Shown in pieces: positions 41,581 to 50,488 of a stretch of DNA of 64,000 nt. Position 1 is the stretch's first letter. Each line of letters begins with the position of its first letter. Made by a program: the position numbers and the translations under genes. The notes under the pieces are model-generated. The model made no database searches, was not told the DNA's origin, and worked only from the letters and a program-made list of their open reading frames with translations. The stretch comes from NCEH01 sp043195135 (GTDB lineage: Bacteria > Pseudomonadota > Alphaproteobacteria > Rhizobiales > Xanthobacteraceae): the NCBI RefSeq assembly GCF_043195135.1, contig NZ_JBAFWP010000003.1; one strand, given 5' to 3'.

Positions 41581-42537
41581 TTGACCACAGCCTTTATTTT
41601 CCCCGGCCAGGGCAGCCAAGCCGTCGGCATGGGCAAGGCGCTCGCGGAGAATTTCGCGGTCGCAAAGGCCGTGTTCGACGAGGTGGACGGCGCGCTCGGC
41701 GAAGCGCTCTCCCGCACCATGTGGGATGGCCCGATCGAGGACCTCACCCTCACCGCCAACGCCCAGCCGGCCTTGATGGCGGTGTCGCTCGCCGCCATGC
41801 GCGTGCTGGAGACGGAAGCCGGCCTCGATCTTTCCCGCGATGCGTCCTTCGTCGCCGGCCATTCTCTGGGCGAATATTCGGCGCTTGCCGCGGCAGGCGC
41901 GCTCTCCATCACTGACGCCGCGCGCCTGCTGCGCATTCGCGGACGCGCCATGCAGGACGCCGTGCCGGTGGGCCAGGGCGCCATGGCGGCGATTCTCGGT
42001 CTCGATTTCGCGCAGGCCAGCGCCGTCGCTGAAGAGGCGGCCGGCGCCGACGTGTGCGAAGCGGCCAACGACAATGCCAACGGCCAGGTGGTTCTGTCCG
42101 GCTCCACGGCGGCGGTCGAGCGGGCCATGGAGATCGCCAAGGCGAAGGGCGCCTCCCGGGCGATCCTCCTGCCCGTGTCCGCCCCCTTCCATTGCCGCCT
42201 CATGCAGCCGGCGGCCGACGCCATGCGGGCCGCGCTCGCCGCCAGCGCGGTGAAGGCGCCGGTGGTGCCTGTCGTGTCCAACGTGCGGGCCGCCCCGGTC
42301 AGCGACCCGGCGGAAATCGTCGCCTTGCTGGTGCAACAGGTGACGGGCACGGTCCGCTGGCGCGAAAGCGTGCTGTTCATGGCGGGCGCCGGCGTCACGG
42401 CGACGGTCGAGGTGGGAGCCGGCAAGGTTCTGTCCGGCCTGTCCCGCCGCATCGCCAAGGAAATTTCCGTGTCCGCCGTCGGCACGCCGGAAGACGTGGC
42501 CGCCTTCATCGCCGCCCGCCGGACACCGGCGGCCTGA
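41581..42537 (+). CDS. fabD: Malonyl-CoA:ACP transacylase
   Basis: Transfers malonyl groups from CoA to ACP for fatty acid elongation. It is 318 residues from a TTG start. FPGQGSQ at 7-13, the catalytic serine S95 in GHSLGE (93-98) and the active histidine H204 in APFHCRLM are present. It leads the rightward cluster fabD-fabG-acpP-fabF. Confidence 0.97.
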   Translation: MTTAFIFPGQGSQAVGMGKALAENFAVAKAVFDEVDGALGEALSRTMWDGPIEDLTLTANAQPALMAVSLAAMRVLETEAGLDLSRDASFVAGHSLGEYSALAAAGALSITDAARLLRIRGRAMQDAVPVGQGAMAAILGLDFAQASAVAEEAAGADVCEAANDNANGQVVLSGSTAAVERAMEIAKAKGASRAILLPVSAPFHCRLMQPAADAMRAALAASAVKAPVVPVVSNVRAAPVSDPAEIVALLVQQVTGTVRWRESVLFMAGAGVTATVEVGAGKVLSGLSRRIAKEISVSAVGTPEDVAAFIAARRTPAA

Positions 42538-42578
42538 GCCGCGCCCTTCTCCCCTCTTCTTTCCCTTCAGGAGCCTCC

Positions 42579-43316
42579 ATGTTCGATCTCAGCGGCAAGA
42601 CCGCCCTCGTCACCGGCGCCACGGGCGGCATTGGCGGCGCCATCGCCAAGGCGCTCCACGCCCAGGGCGCGACCGTCGCGATTTCCGGCACCCGCCGCGA
42701 GGTCCTGGACACCTTTGCCGCCGAGCTGGGAGAGCGCGTCCATGTGCTGCCCTGCAATCTCGGCGTCACAGAGGACGTGGAGAAGTTGATTCCCGACGCC
42801 GAGGCGGCGCTCGGCCAGCTCGACATCCTCGTGAACAATGCCGGCATCACCCGCGACAATATCTTCATGCGCCTGAAGGATGAGGACTGGGATCAGGTGA
42901 TCGCGGTGAATCTCACCGCCACCTTCCGCCTGTCGCGCGCGGCGGTGCGCTCCATGATGCGCCGCCGTTCGGGCCGCATCATCTCCATCACCTCGGTGGT
43001 GGGCGTGACCGGAAATGCCGGCCAGGGCAATTATGCCGCAGCGAAGGCGGGCATGATCGGCATGTCCAAATCGCTGGCGCAGGAAGTCGCCAGCCGCGGC
43101 GTGACGGTGAATTGCGTCGCCCCGGGCTTCATCGCCACCGCCATGACCGACGTGCTGAACGAGAAGCAGCGCGAGGGCATTCTCAAGGCGGTGCCGGCGG
43201 CCCGGCTCGGTTCGCCGGAAGATATCGCCAGCGCGTGCGTTTATCTGGCTTCGGACGAAGCCGGCTATGTCACGGGTCAGACGCTGCACGTGAACGGCGG
43301 CATGGCGATGATCTGA
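42579..43316 (+). CDS. fabG: 3-oxoacyl-ACP reductase
   Basis: NADPH-dependent reduction of 3-oxoacyl-ACP. A 245-residue SDR with TGATGGIG at 12-19, NNAG at 86-89, and catalytic S139, Y152 and K156 (NYAAAKAG). The C-terminal end VTGQTLHVNGGMAMI is diagnostic of FabG. A CAGGAG ribosome-binding site precedes the ATG at 42579, 41 bp after fabD. Confidence 0.96.
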   Translation: MFDLSGKTALVTGATGGIGGAIAKALHAQGATVAISGTRREVLDTFAAELGERVHVLPCNLGVTEDVEKLIPDAEAALGQLDILVNNAGITRDNIFMRLKDEDWDQVIAVNLTATFRLSRAAVRSMMRRRSGRIISITSVVGVTGNAGQGNYAAAKAGMIGMSKSLAQEVASRGVTVNCVAPGFIATAMTDVLNEKQREGILKAVPAARLGSPEDIASACVYLASDEAGYVTGQTLHVNGGMAMI

Positions 43317-43573
43317 CGAGGGTGCGGGATCCAACCGGCGCAGCGGGCTTTGCTGGCATAGGCGCAGGAAGTATGATACCGACCCGCACCGTCCTGTCCC
43401 GGCCTTGGAAATCCAGCTCCGGACCGGGATAAAAACGCGCATCCGGTGCGTCTTTGGGTTCAGGACCCGCCGGAATGAGCATGGGGGCTGGGCACGGCGG
43501 AAGAAAGGCATTATGCCCTCTCACAGCCGCCGTACGGCATAGAGACAATTTTTCAGATAATGAGGGTGCATCG

Positions 43574-43810
43574 ATGAGTGACATCGCCGAGCGGGTGAAG
43601 AAGATCGTCGCGGAGCATCTGGGCGTGGAGCCCGAGAAGGTCACGGAAAACGCCAGCTTCATCGACGACCTCGGCGCCGACAGCCTCGACACCGTCGAGC
43701 TCGTCATGGCCTTCGAGGAAGCTTTCAACACCGAGATCCCGGACGACGCGGCTGAGACCATCCTGACGGTGGGCGACGCGATCAAGTTCCTGGAGAAGAA
43801 CGCGGCCTGA
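43574..43810 (+). CDS. acpP: Acyl carrier protein
   Basis: A 78-residue acidic carrier protein. The phosphopantetheine attachment serine is S37 in GADSLDTVE, and the helices EHLGVEPEKVTENASF and FNTEIPDDAAETI match the AcpP consensus. It is separated from fabG by 257 bp, which probably contain its own promoter, as is usual because ACP is needed in large amounts. Confidence 0.98.
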   Translation: MSDIAERVKKIVAEHLGVEPEKVTENASFIDDLGADSLDTVELVMAFEEAFNTEIPDDAAETILTVGDAIKFLEKNAA

Positions 43811-43896
43811 GCCGTGTCAGCGACGGCGACGGTCGCATCCGTCATGATGAAGTCCCGGATGGCGGCCGTCGCATTTCTAGTTCCGGAGTTCCCCTC

Positions 43897-45159
43897 ATGA
43901 GACGTGTTGTCGTCACCGGCCTCGGCATGGTGACGCCGCTCGGCTGCGGCGTCGAGCCAAGCTGGCGGCGACTGATTGCGGGCCAGAGCGGCGCAAAGTT
44001 CGTCGAGCGCTTCGACGTATCGGACCTTGCCTGCAAGATCGCGTGCATGATCCCCCGCGGGGACGGCACCGACGGCACCTTCAATCCCGACGATTGGATG
44101 GAGCCCAAGGAGCAGCGCAAGGTGGACGAGTTCATCGTCTTCGCCATGGCCGCGGCCAAGCAGGCGCTGGACGATGCCGACTGGCACCCGACCTCCTACG
44201 AGGACCAGGTGACGACCGGCGTGCTCATCGGCTCCGGCATCGGCGGCATCGAGGGGATTTCAGAAGCCGCGCACATCCTCAAGGAACGCGGCCCGCGGCG
44301 GATCTCGCCCTTCTTCATTCCGGGGCGCCTCATCAATCTCGCTGGCGGCTACGTCTCCATCGCCCACGGGCTGAAGGGACCGAACCACGCGGTCGTCACT
44401 GCCTGCTCGACCGGCGCTCACGCCATCGGCGATGCCGGACGGCTGATCGCCCTCGGTGATGCCGACGTGATGGTGGCCGGCGGCACCGAATCGACCGTGA
44501 ACCGCCTCTCGCTCGCCGGCTTCGCCGCCTGCAAGGCGCTGTGCACCAGCTTCAACGACGCCCCGGAAAAGGGATCCCGGCCTTACGACCGCGACCGCGA
44601 CGGCTTCGTCATGGGCGAGGGCGCCGGCATCGTGGTGCTGGAAGAATACGAACACGCCAAGGCGCGCGGCGCGAAGATCTATGCCGAGCTCATCGGCTAT
44701 GGCCTCTCCGGCGATGCCTATCACATCACCGCCCCCTCGCCGGACGGCGACGGCGCCTTCCGCTGCATGACCGCCGCCCTGAAGCGTGCGGGCATCCCGG
44801 CCTCCGAGCTGGATTATATCAACGCCCACGGCACTTCGACCATGGCGGACGAAATCGAGCTGGGCGCGGTGCAGCGGCTGCTGGGCAATGCGGCGGCGAA
44901 GACCTCCATGTCCTCCACCAAATCCTCCATCGGGCACCTGCTCGGCGCGGCGGGGGCGGTGGAAGCCATCTTCTCCGTGCTGGCCATTCGCGACCAGATC
45001 GCTCCGGCGACGCTCAATCTCGACAATCCCTCGGTGGACACTCCCATCGATCTCGTGCCCCACACGGCGCGGCCGCGGGAAATCAACACCGTCCTGTCCA
45101 ATTCCTTCGGATTCGGCGGCACCAATGCCTCGGTGGTGTTCCGCCGCGCCGAGGCCTGA
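43897..45159 (+). CDS. fabF: 3-oxoacyl-ACP synthase II
   Basis: Condensing enzyme of fatty acid elongation, 420 residues. The Cys-His-His triad is C170 (TACSTGAHA), H311 (INAHGTST) and H347 (SSIGHLLGAAG). The opening MRRVVVTGLGMVTPLG and the ending NSFGFGGTNASVVF are typical of FabF. It lies 86 bp after acpP. No fabH or plsX is adjacent. Confidence 0.97.
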   Translation: MRRVVVTGLGMVTPLGCGVEPSWRRLIAGQSGAKFVERFDVSDLACKIACMIPRGDGTDGTFNPDDWMEPKEQRKVDEFIVFAMAAAKQALDDADWHPTSYEDQVTTGVLIGSGIGGIEGISEAAHILKERGPRRISPFFIPGRLINLAGGYVSIAHGLKGPNHAVVTACSTGAHAIGDAGRLIALGDADVMVAGGTESTVNRLSLAGFAACKALCTSFNDAPEKGSRPYDRDRDGFVMGEGAGIVVLEEYEHAKARGAKIYAELIGYGLSGDAYHITAPSPDGDGAFRCMTAALKRAGIPASELDYINAHGTSTMADEIELGAVQRLLGNAAAKTSMSSTKSSIGHLLGAAGAVEAIFSVLAIRDQIAPATLNLDNPSVDTPIDLVPHTARPREINTVLSNSFGFGGTNASVVFRRAEA

Positions 45160-45172
45160 GCACGCGATTTTT

Positions 45173-45236
45173 GCGGCCCGTTCACCTTGCGGGCCGCGAA
45201 TGCCGCCGGTTGCCGGCGGCGATACGCCTTATCGCC
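45173..45236. repeat. Three tandem perfect stem-loops between fabF and mltG
   Basis: Consecutive perfect hairpins: GCGGCCCG/CGGGCCGC (45173-45180 with 45190-45197), GCCGCCGG-TTG-CCGGCGGC (45202-45220), and GGCGATA-CGCCT-TATCGCC (45218-45236), the last two sharing bases. No T-run follows on either strand, so they are not standard terminators. They may attenuate or protect the fabF mRNA. Confidence 0.6.
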
Positions 45237-45390
45237 ATATTTGACGTTAGCCTGCGCGCCATTGGCCTTTGCCGCGCGATAGGTATCATGCACCTCTTCG
45301 CATGAACCTGCGCGCGGGCCGGCTTTCCAGTCCGGGCCGTGCGGTGCGCGGAATTCCTTGGGCGCAGCGAACGCGATGGGAGACCCCTGA

Positions 45391-46941
45391 ATGGCGACGT
45401 CCGAGCCTCCGGCGCACGAAGGCCGCCCCAACCCCGGCTCCCGCCAGGAACCGGTGCTGGGCACGCCGTCGGCTGCGCCGGGCGAGACCCGCGCCGCGCC
45501 CGTGGTCAGCCCCGTTGCGCCGGGCGATGCCGCCGCCCCGGCGCCGGAGCCGAGAATCGATCCGGACTCCACGGCGGGCCCGAGATCTGCGGCTCCGGAC
45601 GTTAAGGCGCCGGACAGCCGCATGATCGAAGAGGCCACTCCGGTTGCAGCGCCGGCTCCGGCCGCGTCCGCAGCGCCCGAGACTGGCGATCCCGTGACGG
45701 CCGTGCCCGAGACGATGGAATCGCCGAAAGCAAAGCCCGCCAAGCCCCCTCGCGAGACCCGGGGCCAGGCCAAGGCTCGCAAGCGCGCGGAACGGCTCGC
45801 CCGCGACCCACGCGCCGCGGCAAAGGCGGCCGAGAAGAAGCGCCCGTCCCACGGAGCCCGCCACCCGGCCGTGGTGATCGGCAGCGCCATTTTTACGATC
45901 CTGCTGTTCCTCACGGTCGGCGGCGGGCTCGTGGCCTGGTACGGGCAATTGAAATATGCCGCGCCGGGGCCGCTGCCGGCGGAGAAGAACGTCTTCATTC
46001 CCCGTGGCCAAGGCTCGCGCGACATCGCCGATCTGCTGGAGCGCCAGGGGGTCATCGACAATTGGCTGCTGTTCATGGTGGCGCAGCAGCTGGCCCATCG
46101 CGGCCAGCCGCTTCAGGCGGGCGAATATATCTTCAAGCCCGGCGTCTCCCTGGAAAAGGTGCTCGACGCGCTCGCCGACGGGCGCGTGATCCAGCATCAG
46201 ATCACCATCCCGGAGGGCCTCACCACCCAGCAGATCGTCGCCCGCCTGATGGACAGCGATTTGCTCACCGGCACACCGCGCATGCCGCAGGAAGGCACGC
46301 TGCTTCCCGAAACCTACAACATCGTCCGCGGCACCAGCCGCGACGAGGTGCTCAAGCGCATGGCGAGCGACCAGCAGAAGCTGGTCCGCGACCTGTGGGC
46401 CAAGCGCGCCCCCGATCTGCCGCTGAAGACGCCCCAGGAAATGGTCGTGCTGGCCTCGATCGTCGAGAAGGAAACCGGCAAGCCCGACGAGCGGCCGAAG
46501 GTCGCTGCGGTCTTCATCAACCGCCTCGCCCGCAAGATGCGGCTGCAATCCGATCCGACCATCATCTACGGCATCGCCGGCGGCAAGGGCGCCTTGGGGC
46601 GGCCGATCTCGCGCGCCGATATCGTGAACGCGACGCCCTACAACACCTATGCCATCGACGGCCTACCGCCCGGCCCGATCGGCAATCCGGGACGCGATTC
46701 GCTGGCCGCCGTCGCGAATCCCGCCAAGACCAAGGATCTCTATTTCGTCGCCGACGGCACGGGCGGCCACGTCTTCGCCGAGACGCTCGACCAGCACAAT
46801 CGCAATGTCGCCCGCTGGCGCGAGATCGAGGCCGAAGCCCGCACCAAGGCACAGAGCAACGTTCCCACCAGCAATACCGGCGTCGGCACCGGCGATCCCG
46901 CTCCCGCCGCGCCCGCCGCCCCGCGCGCCCCTTCCAACTGA
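45391..46941 (+). CDS. mltG: Endolytic murein transglycosylase MltG
   Basis: Membrane-anchored lytic transglycosylase that cleaves nascent glycan strands and sets their length. It is 516 residues: a Pro/Ala/Glu-rich cytoplasmic region of about 155 residues ending in a basic patch, one membrane segment (about 160-184), a LysM-like region (IPRGQGSRDIADLLERQGV), then the YceG catalytic domain with E359 in ASIVEKETG. The INRLARKMRLQSDPTIIYG block follows and the C-terminus is low-complexity. The long N-terminus is much larger than in E. coli (340 residues in total); MIEEATP at residue 78 is a possible alternative start. Confidence 0.95.
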   Translation: MATSEPPAHEGRPNPGSRQEPVLGTPSAAPGETRAAPVVSPVAPGDAAAPAPEPRIDPDSTAGPRSAAPDVKAPDSRMIEEATPVAAPAPAASAAPETGDPVTAVPETMESPKAKPAKPPRETRGQAKARKRAERLARDPRAAAKAAEKKRPSHGARHPAVVIGSAIFTILLFLTVGGGLVAWYGQLKYAAPGPLPAEKNVFIPRGQGSRDIADLLERQGVIDNWLLFMVAQQLAHRGQPLQAGEYIFKPGVSLEKVLDALADGRVIQHQITIPEGLTTQQIVARLMDSDLLTGTPRMPQEGTLLPETYNIVRGTSRDEVLKRMASDQQKLVRDLWAKRAPDLPLKTPQEMVVLASIVEKETGKPDERPKVAAVFINRLARKMRLQSDPTIIYGIAGGKGALGRPISRADIVNATPYNTYAIDGLPPGPIGNPGRDSLAAVANPAKTKDLYFVADGTGGHVFAETLDQHNRNVARWREIEAEARTKAQSNVPTSNTGVGTGDPAPAAPAAPRAPSN

Positions 46942-46976
46942 ACGGGCCGGCGGGTGCCGGCCTTGCGAGGCTCTTG

Positions 46977-47897
46977 ATGTCCCCTGCGGGTTCCACCCCT
47001 TCCGCGCGCTCGGCCCTGGCGAGCATGACCGGCTTTGCCCGCATCCAGGGCTCAACGGCCGACTGGCGCTGGGCCTGGGAGGTACGCTCGGTGAATGCGA
47101 AGGGGCTCGACCTGCGGCTGCGCGTTCCCGCCGGGTTCGAGGCCCTCGATGCGGCCGCCCGCGCTGCGGCCTCCCGCGTCCTGGCGCGCGGCTCGGTCTC
47201 CGCCACCCTGACCCTTGCCCGCGAGGGCGAGAGCATCGCCGTGGCCGTCAACCAGCCGGCCCTTGAAGCGCTGATCGTCGCCGCTCGCGCCGCCGCCGCG
47301 CGCTTTGGCATCGCTCCGCCGACCCTCGATGCGCTGCTGGCGGTGAAGGGCATCGTGGAAGTGGTTGAGGCCGAGCTGACCGCGCAGGACCTGGAGGTGG
47401 TCTCCGCCGCCGCCCTCGCCGGCTTCGAGGCCGCCCTCGATGCGCTGATCGCGATGCGCCATGTCGAGGGCGCCGCGCTGAGAACCGTGCTGCTGGAGCG
47501 GCTGGACGCCATCGCGGCCCTGGTGGCCCAGGCCGAAGCCCGGCCTGAGCGCGGCGCCGAGGCCATCAAGGCCCGTTTGCGCGACCAGGTGCGCGCGCTG
47601 CTGGAGACGGGCACGCCGCTCGATCCCGAGCGCCTGCATCAGGAGGCCGCCCTGCTCGCCACCAAGGCCGACATCCGCGAGGAGCTGGATCGGCTGACGG
47701 CCCATCTTGCCGCCGCGCGGGACCTGCTCATTCAAGGCGGCCCCGTGGGGCGGCGGCTGGACTTCCTGTCCCAGGAGTTCAACCGCGAGAGCAATACGCT
47801 CTGCTCGAAGTCCAATGCGGTCGCCCTCACCCAGATCGGGCTTGACCTGAAGCTGCTTGTGGATCAGTTCCGCGAGCAGATCGCGAACATCGAGTGA
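46977..47897 (+). CDS. yicC: YicC-family endoribonuclease-like protein
   Basis: A 306-residue YicC/YloC protein, a family for which endoribonuclease activity and a role in mRNA turnover have been reported. The start ASMTGFARIQG, RSVNAKGLDLRLRVP, and the C-terminal KADIREELDRLTAHL and GRRLDFLSQEFNRESNTLCSK blocks are hallmarks. The gene begins 36 bp after mltG and is followed 13 bp later by gmk, a pairing seen in many bacteria. Confidence 0.95.
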   Translation: MSPAGSTPSARSALASMTGFARIQGSTADWRWAWEVRSVNAKGLDLRLRVPAGFEALDAAARAAASRVLARGSVSATLTLAREGESIAVAVNQPALEALIVAARAAAARFGIAPPTLDALLAVKGIVEVVEAELTAQDLEVVSAAALAGFEAALDALIAMRHVEGAALRTVLLERLDAIAALVAQAEARPERGAEAIKARLRDQVRALLETGTPLDPERLHQEAALLATKADIREELDRLTAHLAAARDLLIQGGPVGRRLDFLSQEFNRESNTLCSKSNAVALTQIGLDLKLLVDQFREQIANIE

Positions 47898-47910
47898 GGC
47901 CGCCCCGACC

Positions 47911-48588
47911 ATGGACGCTGCGAGCGCCCCTTCCGCCCCGCCGTCCGGCCGCTCGGGGCTAGCCCGACGGGGCCTGATGCTGGTGCTCTCCTCGCCCTCC
48001 GGCGCCGGAAAGACCACGCTCTCGCGGCTGCTGCTGGCACAGGACAGCCGCATCACCATGTCGGTCTCGCTGACCACCCGCAAGCCGCGGCCCGGCGAGG
48101 TGGAGGGCACCGACTATTATTTCACCGACGAGGCCGGCTTCCGGCACATGCGCGACACGGGCGCGCTGCTGGAGCATGCCACGGTATTCGGCAATCTCTA
48201 CGGCACGCCGCGAAAGCCCGTCGAAGACGCGCTCGCCCATGGACGCGACGTGCTGTTCGACATCGACTGGCAGGGCACCCAGCAGCTTGAGGAGAGCGAG
48301 TCGGCCAAGCGCGACCTCGTGAAGGTCTTCATCCTGCCGCCCTCCGCCGCCGCGCTGGAGGAACGCCTGCGGGGGCGTGGCCAGGACAGCGACGAAGTGG
48401 TGCACGAGCGCATGGCGAAGGCCGCGGCCGAAATCAGCCACTACAGCGAATATGACTACATCCTCATCAATGAGGATGTGGAAGCGTGCCTCGCCAAGCT
48501 CAAAGCCATTCTTCAGGCCGAGCGGCTGCGGCGCCAGCGGCTGACCGGCCTTTCCCATTTCGTCAGCAGCCTGATCGGCAGCCTCTGA
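47911..48588 (+). CDS. gmk: Guanylate kinase
   Basis: Phosphorylates GMP/dGMP with ATP. It is 225 residues with the P-loop GAGKTT at 31-36, the GMP-binding SVSLTTRKPRPGEVEGTDYYF block and the FDIDWQGTQQL block. An N-terminal extension of about 20 residues is present. Convergent with rsmA, 38 bp between the stop codons. Confidence 0.97.
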   Translation: MDAASAPSAPPSGRSGLARRGLMLVLSSPSGAGKTTLSRLLLAQDSRITMSVSLTTRKPRPGEVEGTDYYFTDEAGFRHMRDTGALLEHATVFGNLYGTPRKPVEDALAHGRDVLFDIDWQGTQQLEESESAKRDLVKVFILPPSAAALEERLRGRGQDSDEVVHERMAKAAAEISHYSEYDYILINEDVEACLAKLKAILQAERLRRQRLTGLSHFVSSLIGSL

Positions 48589-48626
48589 GATCGCGCGCAT
48601 TTTTGCGCGCCCCCTCTGGACCTGCC

Positions 48627-49481
48627 TCACGCAGGTTGGCGCAGCTTTTCCCAGCAATTGGCGAGGCGCACGAAACCGGCGACGTCGATTTCCTCGGCGC
48701 GCTGGGTTTCCTCCACCTCGGCGGCGGCAAGCAGGGCCTGGGCATCGACGCCCAGGGACTTCAGGCTTTGCCGCAGCATCTTGCGGCGCTGGCCGAACGC
48801 CGCCTCCGTCACCTTCTCCAGCACCGCGAGGCGGCATGGCAGCGGGTGCGCGCGCGGCACCAGATGCACCACGGAGGACGTGACCTTCGGCGGCGGCACG
48901 AAGGCGGACGGGGCAACGTCAAACAGGATGCGGGCCTCGGTCCGCCAGCCGGCCAGCACCGCAAGACGTCCATAGGCCTTCGAGCCCGGCTCGGCGACGA
49001 TGCGCTCTGCAACTTCCCGCTGGAACATCAGGGTGAGGGAGGAAAACCAGGGCGGCCAGGGCTCACACGAGAGCCAGCCCACCAGCAGAACGGTCGCGAT
49101 ATTATAGGGCAGGTTTGCCACCACCCGCGCCGGCTCGCCACCGAACAAGGGGGCGGCATCGATCTTCAGCGCGTCGCCCTCGATCACCTGGAGGCGACCG
49201 GGATAGGCTTCGGCGACTTCCGCGAGCGCCTCGATGCAGCGATGGTCGCGCTCCACCGCCACCACGCGCGCCGCCCCGAGGGCCAGGAGCGCCCGCGTGA
49301 GCCCGCCGGGGCCGGGCCCGACCTCCAGCACGTTCGCGCCTTCCAGGGCGCCCGACCCCCGCGCGATGCGCGACGTGAGATTGAGATCCAGAAGAAAGTT
49401 CTGCCCCAGCGACTTCTGCGCCGAAAGCCCGTGGCGGCGGATCACGTCGCGGAGGGGCGGCAGTTCGTCGATGGCGCTCAT
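48627..49481 (-). CDS. rsmA: 16S rRNA dimethyladenosine transferase RsmA (KsgA)
   Basis: SAM-dependent enzyme that dimethylates the two adjacent adenosines near the 3' end of 16S rRNA during 30S assembly. It is 284 residues with the LGQNFLLD start at 25-32, SAM motif EVGPGPGGLT at 53-62 and the catalytic NLPYNI at 123-128. It overlaps the upstream pdxA by 4 bp (ATGA). Confidence 0.97.
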   Translation of the reverse strand: MSAIDELPPLRDVIRRHGLSAQKSLGQNFLLDLNLTSRIARGSGALEGANVLEVGPGPGGLTRALLALGAARVVAVERDHRCIEALAEVAEAYPGRLQVIEGDALKIDAAPLFGGEPARVVANLPYNIATVLLVGWLSCEPWPPWFSSLTLMFQREVAERIVAEPGSKAYGRLAVLAGWRTEARILFDVAPSAFVPPPKVTSSVVHLVPRAHPLPCRLAVLEKVTEAAFGQRRKMLRQSLKSLGVDAQALLAAAEVEETQRAEEIDVAGFVRLANCWEKLRQPA

Positions 49482-50488
49482 GCTCCCCGGCCCGGCTCGG
49501 TCAGGCGCCAGGCGAGGCCCAGGGCCGCCAGCAGGCTGGTGGGATTGGCCCGCCCCGTGCCTGCCAGGTCGAACGCGGTACCATGGTCCGGCGAGGTGCG
49601 CACGAAGGGCAGGCCGAGCGTCACATTCACCCCGTCGTGAAACGCGAGCGTCTTGGCGGGAATCAGCACCTGGTCGTGATACATGCCGATCACGACGTCG
49701 TATCCCGCGCGCGCCTCCGCGTGAAACAGCGTGTCGGCGGGACGTGGCCCCTGCGCGTCGATCCCTTCCGCGCGCAGGGCGGCGATGGCGGGGCGAACCA
49801 CATCCTCGTCCTCGCGGCCGAGCGTGCCGTCCTCGCCCGCATGGGGATTGAGCCCGGCGAAGGCGAGGCGCGGCGCGGCGATGCCGAAGCGCGCGCGCAT
49901 GTCGCGATCGACGATGCGCCCGGTCTCAACAAGCAGGGCCTGCGTCACCTGCGCCGGAACCTGGGCCAGGGGAATATGGATCGTGGCCGGCACCACGGCG
50001 AGCAAGGGCGACCAGATCATCATGACCGGATGGGGGATGGTGCCATCGGCCGCCGCGCAGCGGGCCGCGAGATATTCGGTGTGGCCTGGAAAGGGAAAGC
50101 CGGCCGCATAGACCACGGATTTCGCAAGCGGTGCCGTCACCAGGGCCCGGGCGGCGCCGGACATCACCAGATCCACGGCGCGGTCGAGGCTCTGAACCAC
50201 CGCCGCGGCGCTGGTCGCATCGGGCACACCGGGCCCCGCCGTGGCGCGCGGGCCGGCGGCGACCACCGGAAGGGCGGTTGCAAAGGCATCCATCGCATCC
50301 TGCGGGGCGACCGTGCAGACCGGCACCGGCAAGCCGAGCAGCCGGGCGCGCGCTTCCAGCAAGACGGGATCGCCGACCGCGAAGAAAGGCGGGCAACCAT
50401 TCCGGGCGCGATGAGCCCATGCGGCGAGGGTCAGGTCCGGCCCGATGCCGGCGGGCTCACCAAGGGTGAGCGCGAGCGCCGCGGGCAT
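49478..50488 (-). CDS. pdxA: 4-hydroxythreonine-4-phosphate dehydrogenase
   Basis: NAD-dependent step of DXP-dependent pyridoxal phosphate synthesis. It is 336 residues with LTLGEPAGIGPDL near the start, FPFPGHTEYLA (metal His region), and the GLNPHAGEDG and YHDQVLIPAK blocks carrying the other metal and phosphate ligands. The start codon overlaps the surA stop as TGATG, and the stop overlaps rsmA as ATGA, so translation is coupled through surA-pdxA-rsmA. Confidence 0.97.
   Translation of the reverse strand: MPAALALTLGEPAGIGPDLTLAAWAHRARNGCPPFFAVGDPVLLEARARLLGLPVPVCTVAPQDAMDAFATALPVVAAGPRATAGPGVPDATSAAAVVQSLDRAVDLVMSGAARALVTAPLAKSVVYAAGFPFPGHTEYLAARCAAADGTIPHPVMMIWSPLLAVVPATIHIPLAQVPAQVTQALLVETGRIVDRDMRARFGIAAPRLAFAGLNPHAGEDGTLGREDEDVVRPAIAALRAEGIDAQGPRPADTLFHAEARAGYDVVIGMYHDQVLIPAKTLAFHDGVNVTLGLPFVRTSPDHGTAFDLAGTGRANPTSLLAALGLAWRLTEPGRGA

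Noticed and set aside
43380..43470. Possible fabG terminator (TCCCGG ... CCGGGA)
   Set aside because: The loop is long, no T-run follows, and alternative pairings are equally likely.
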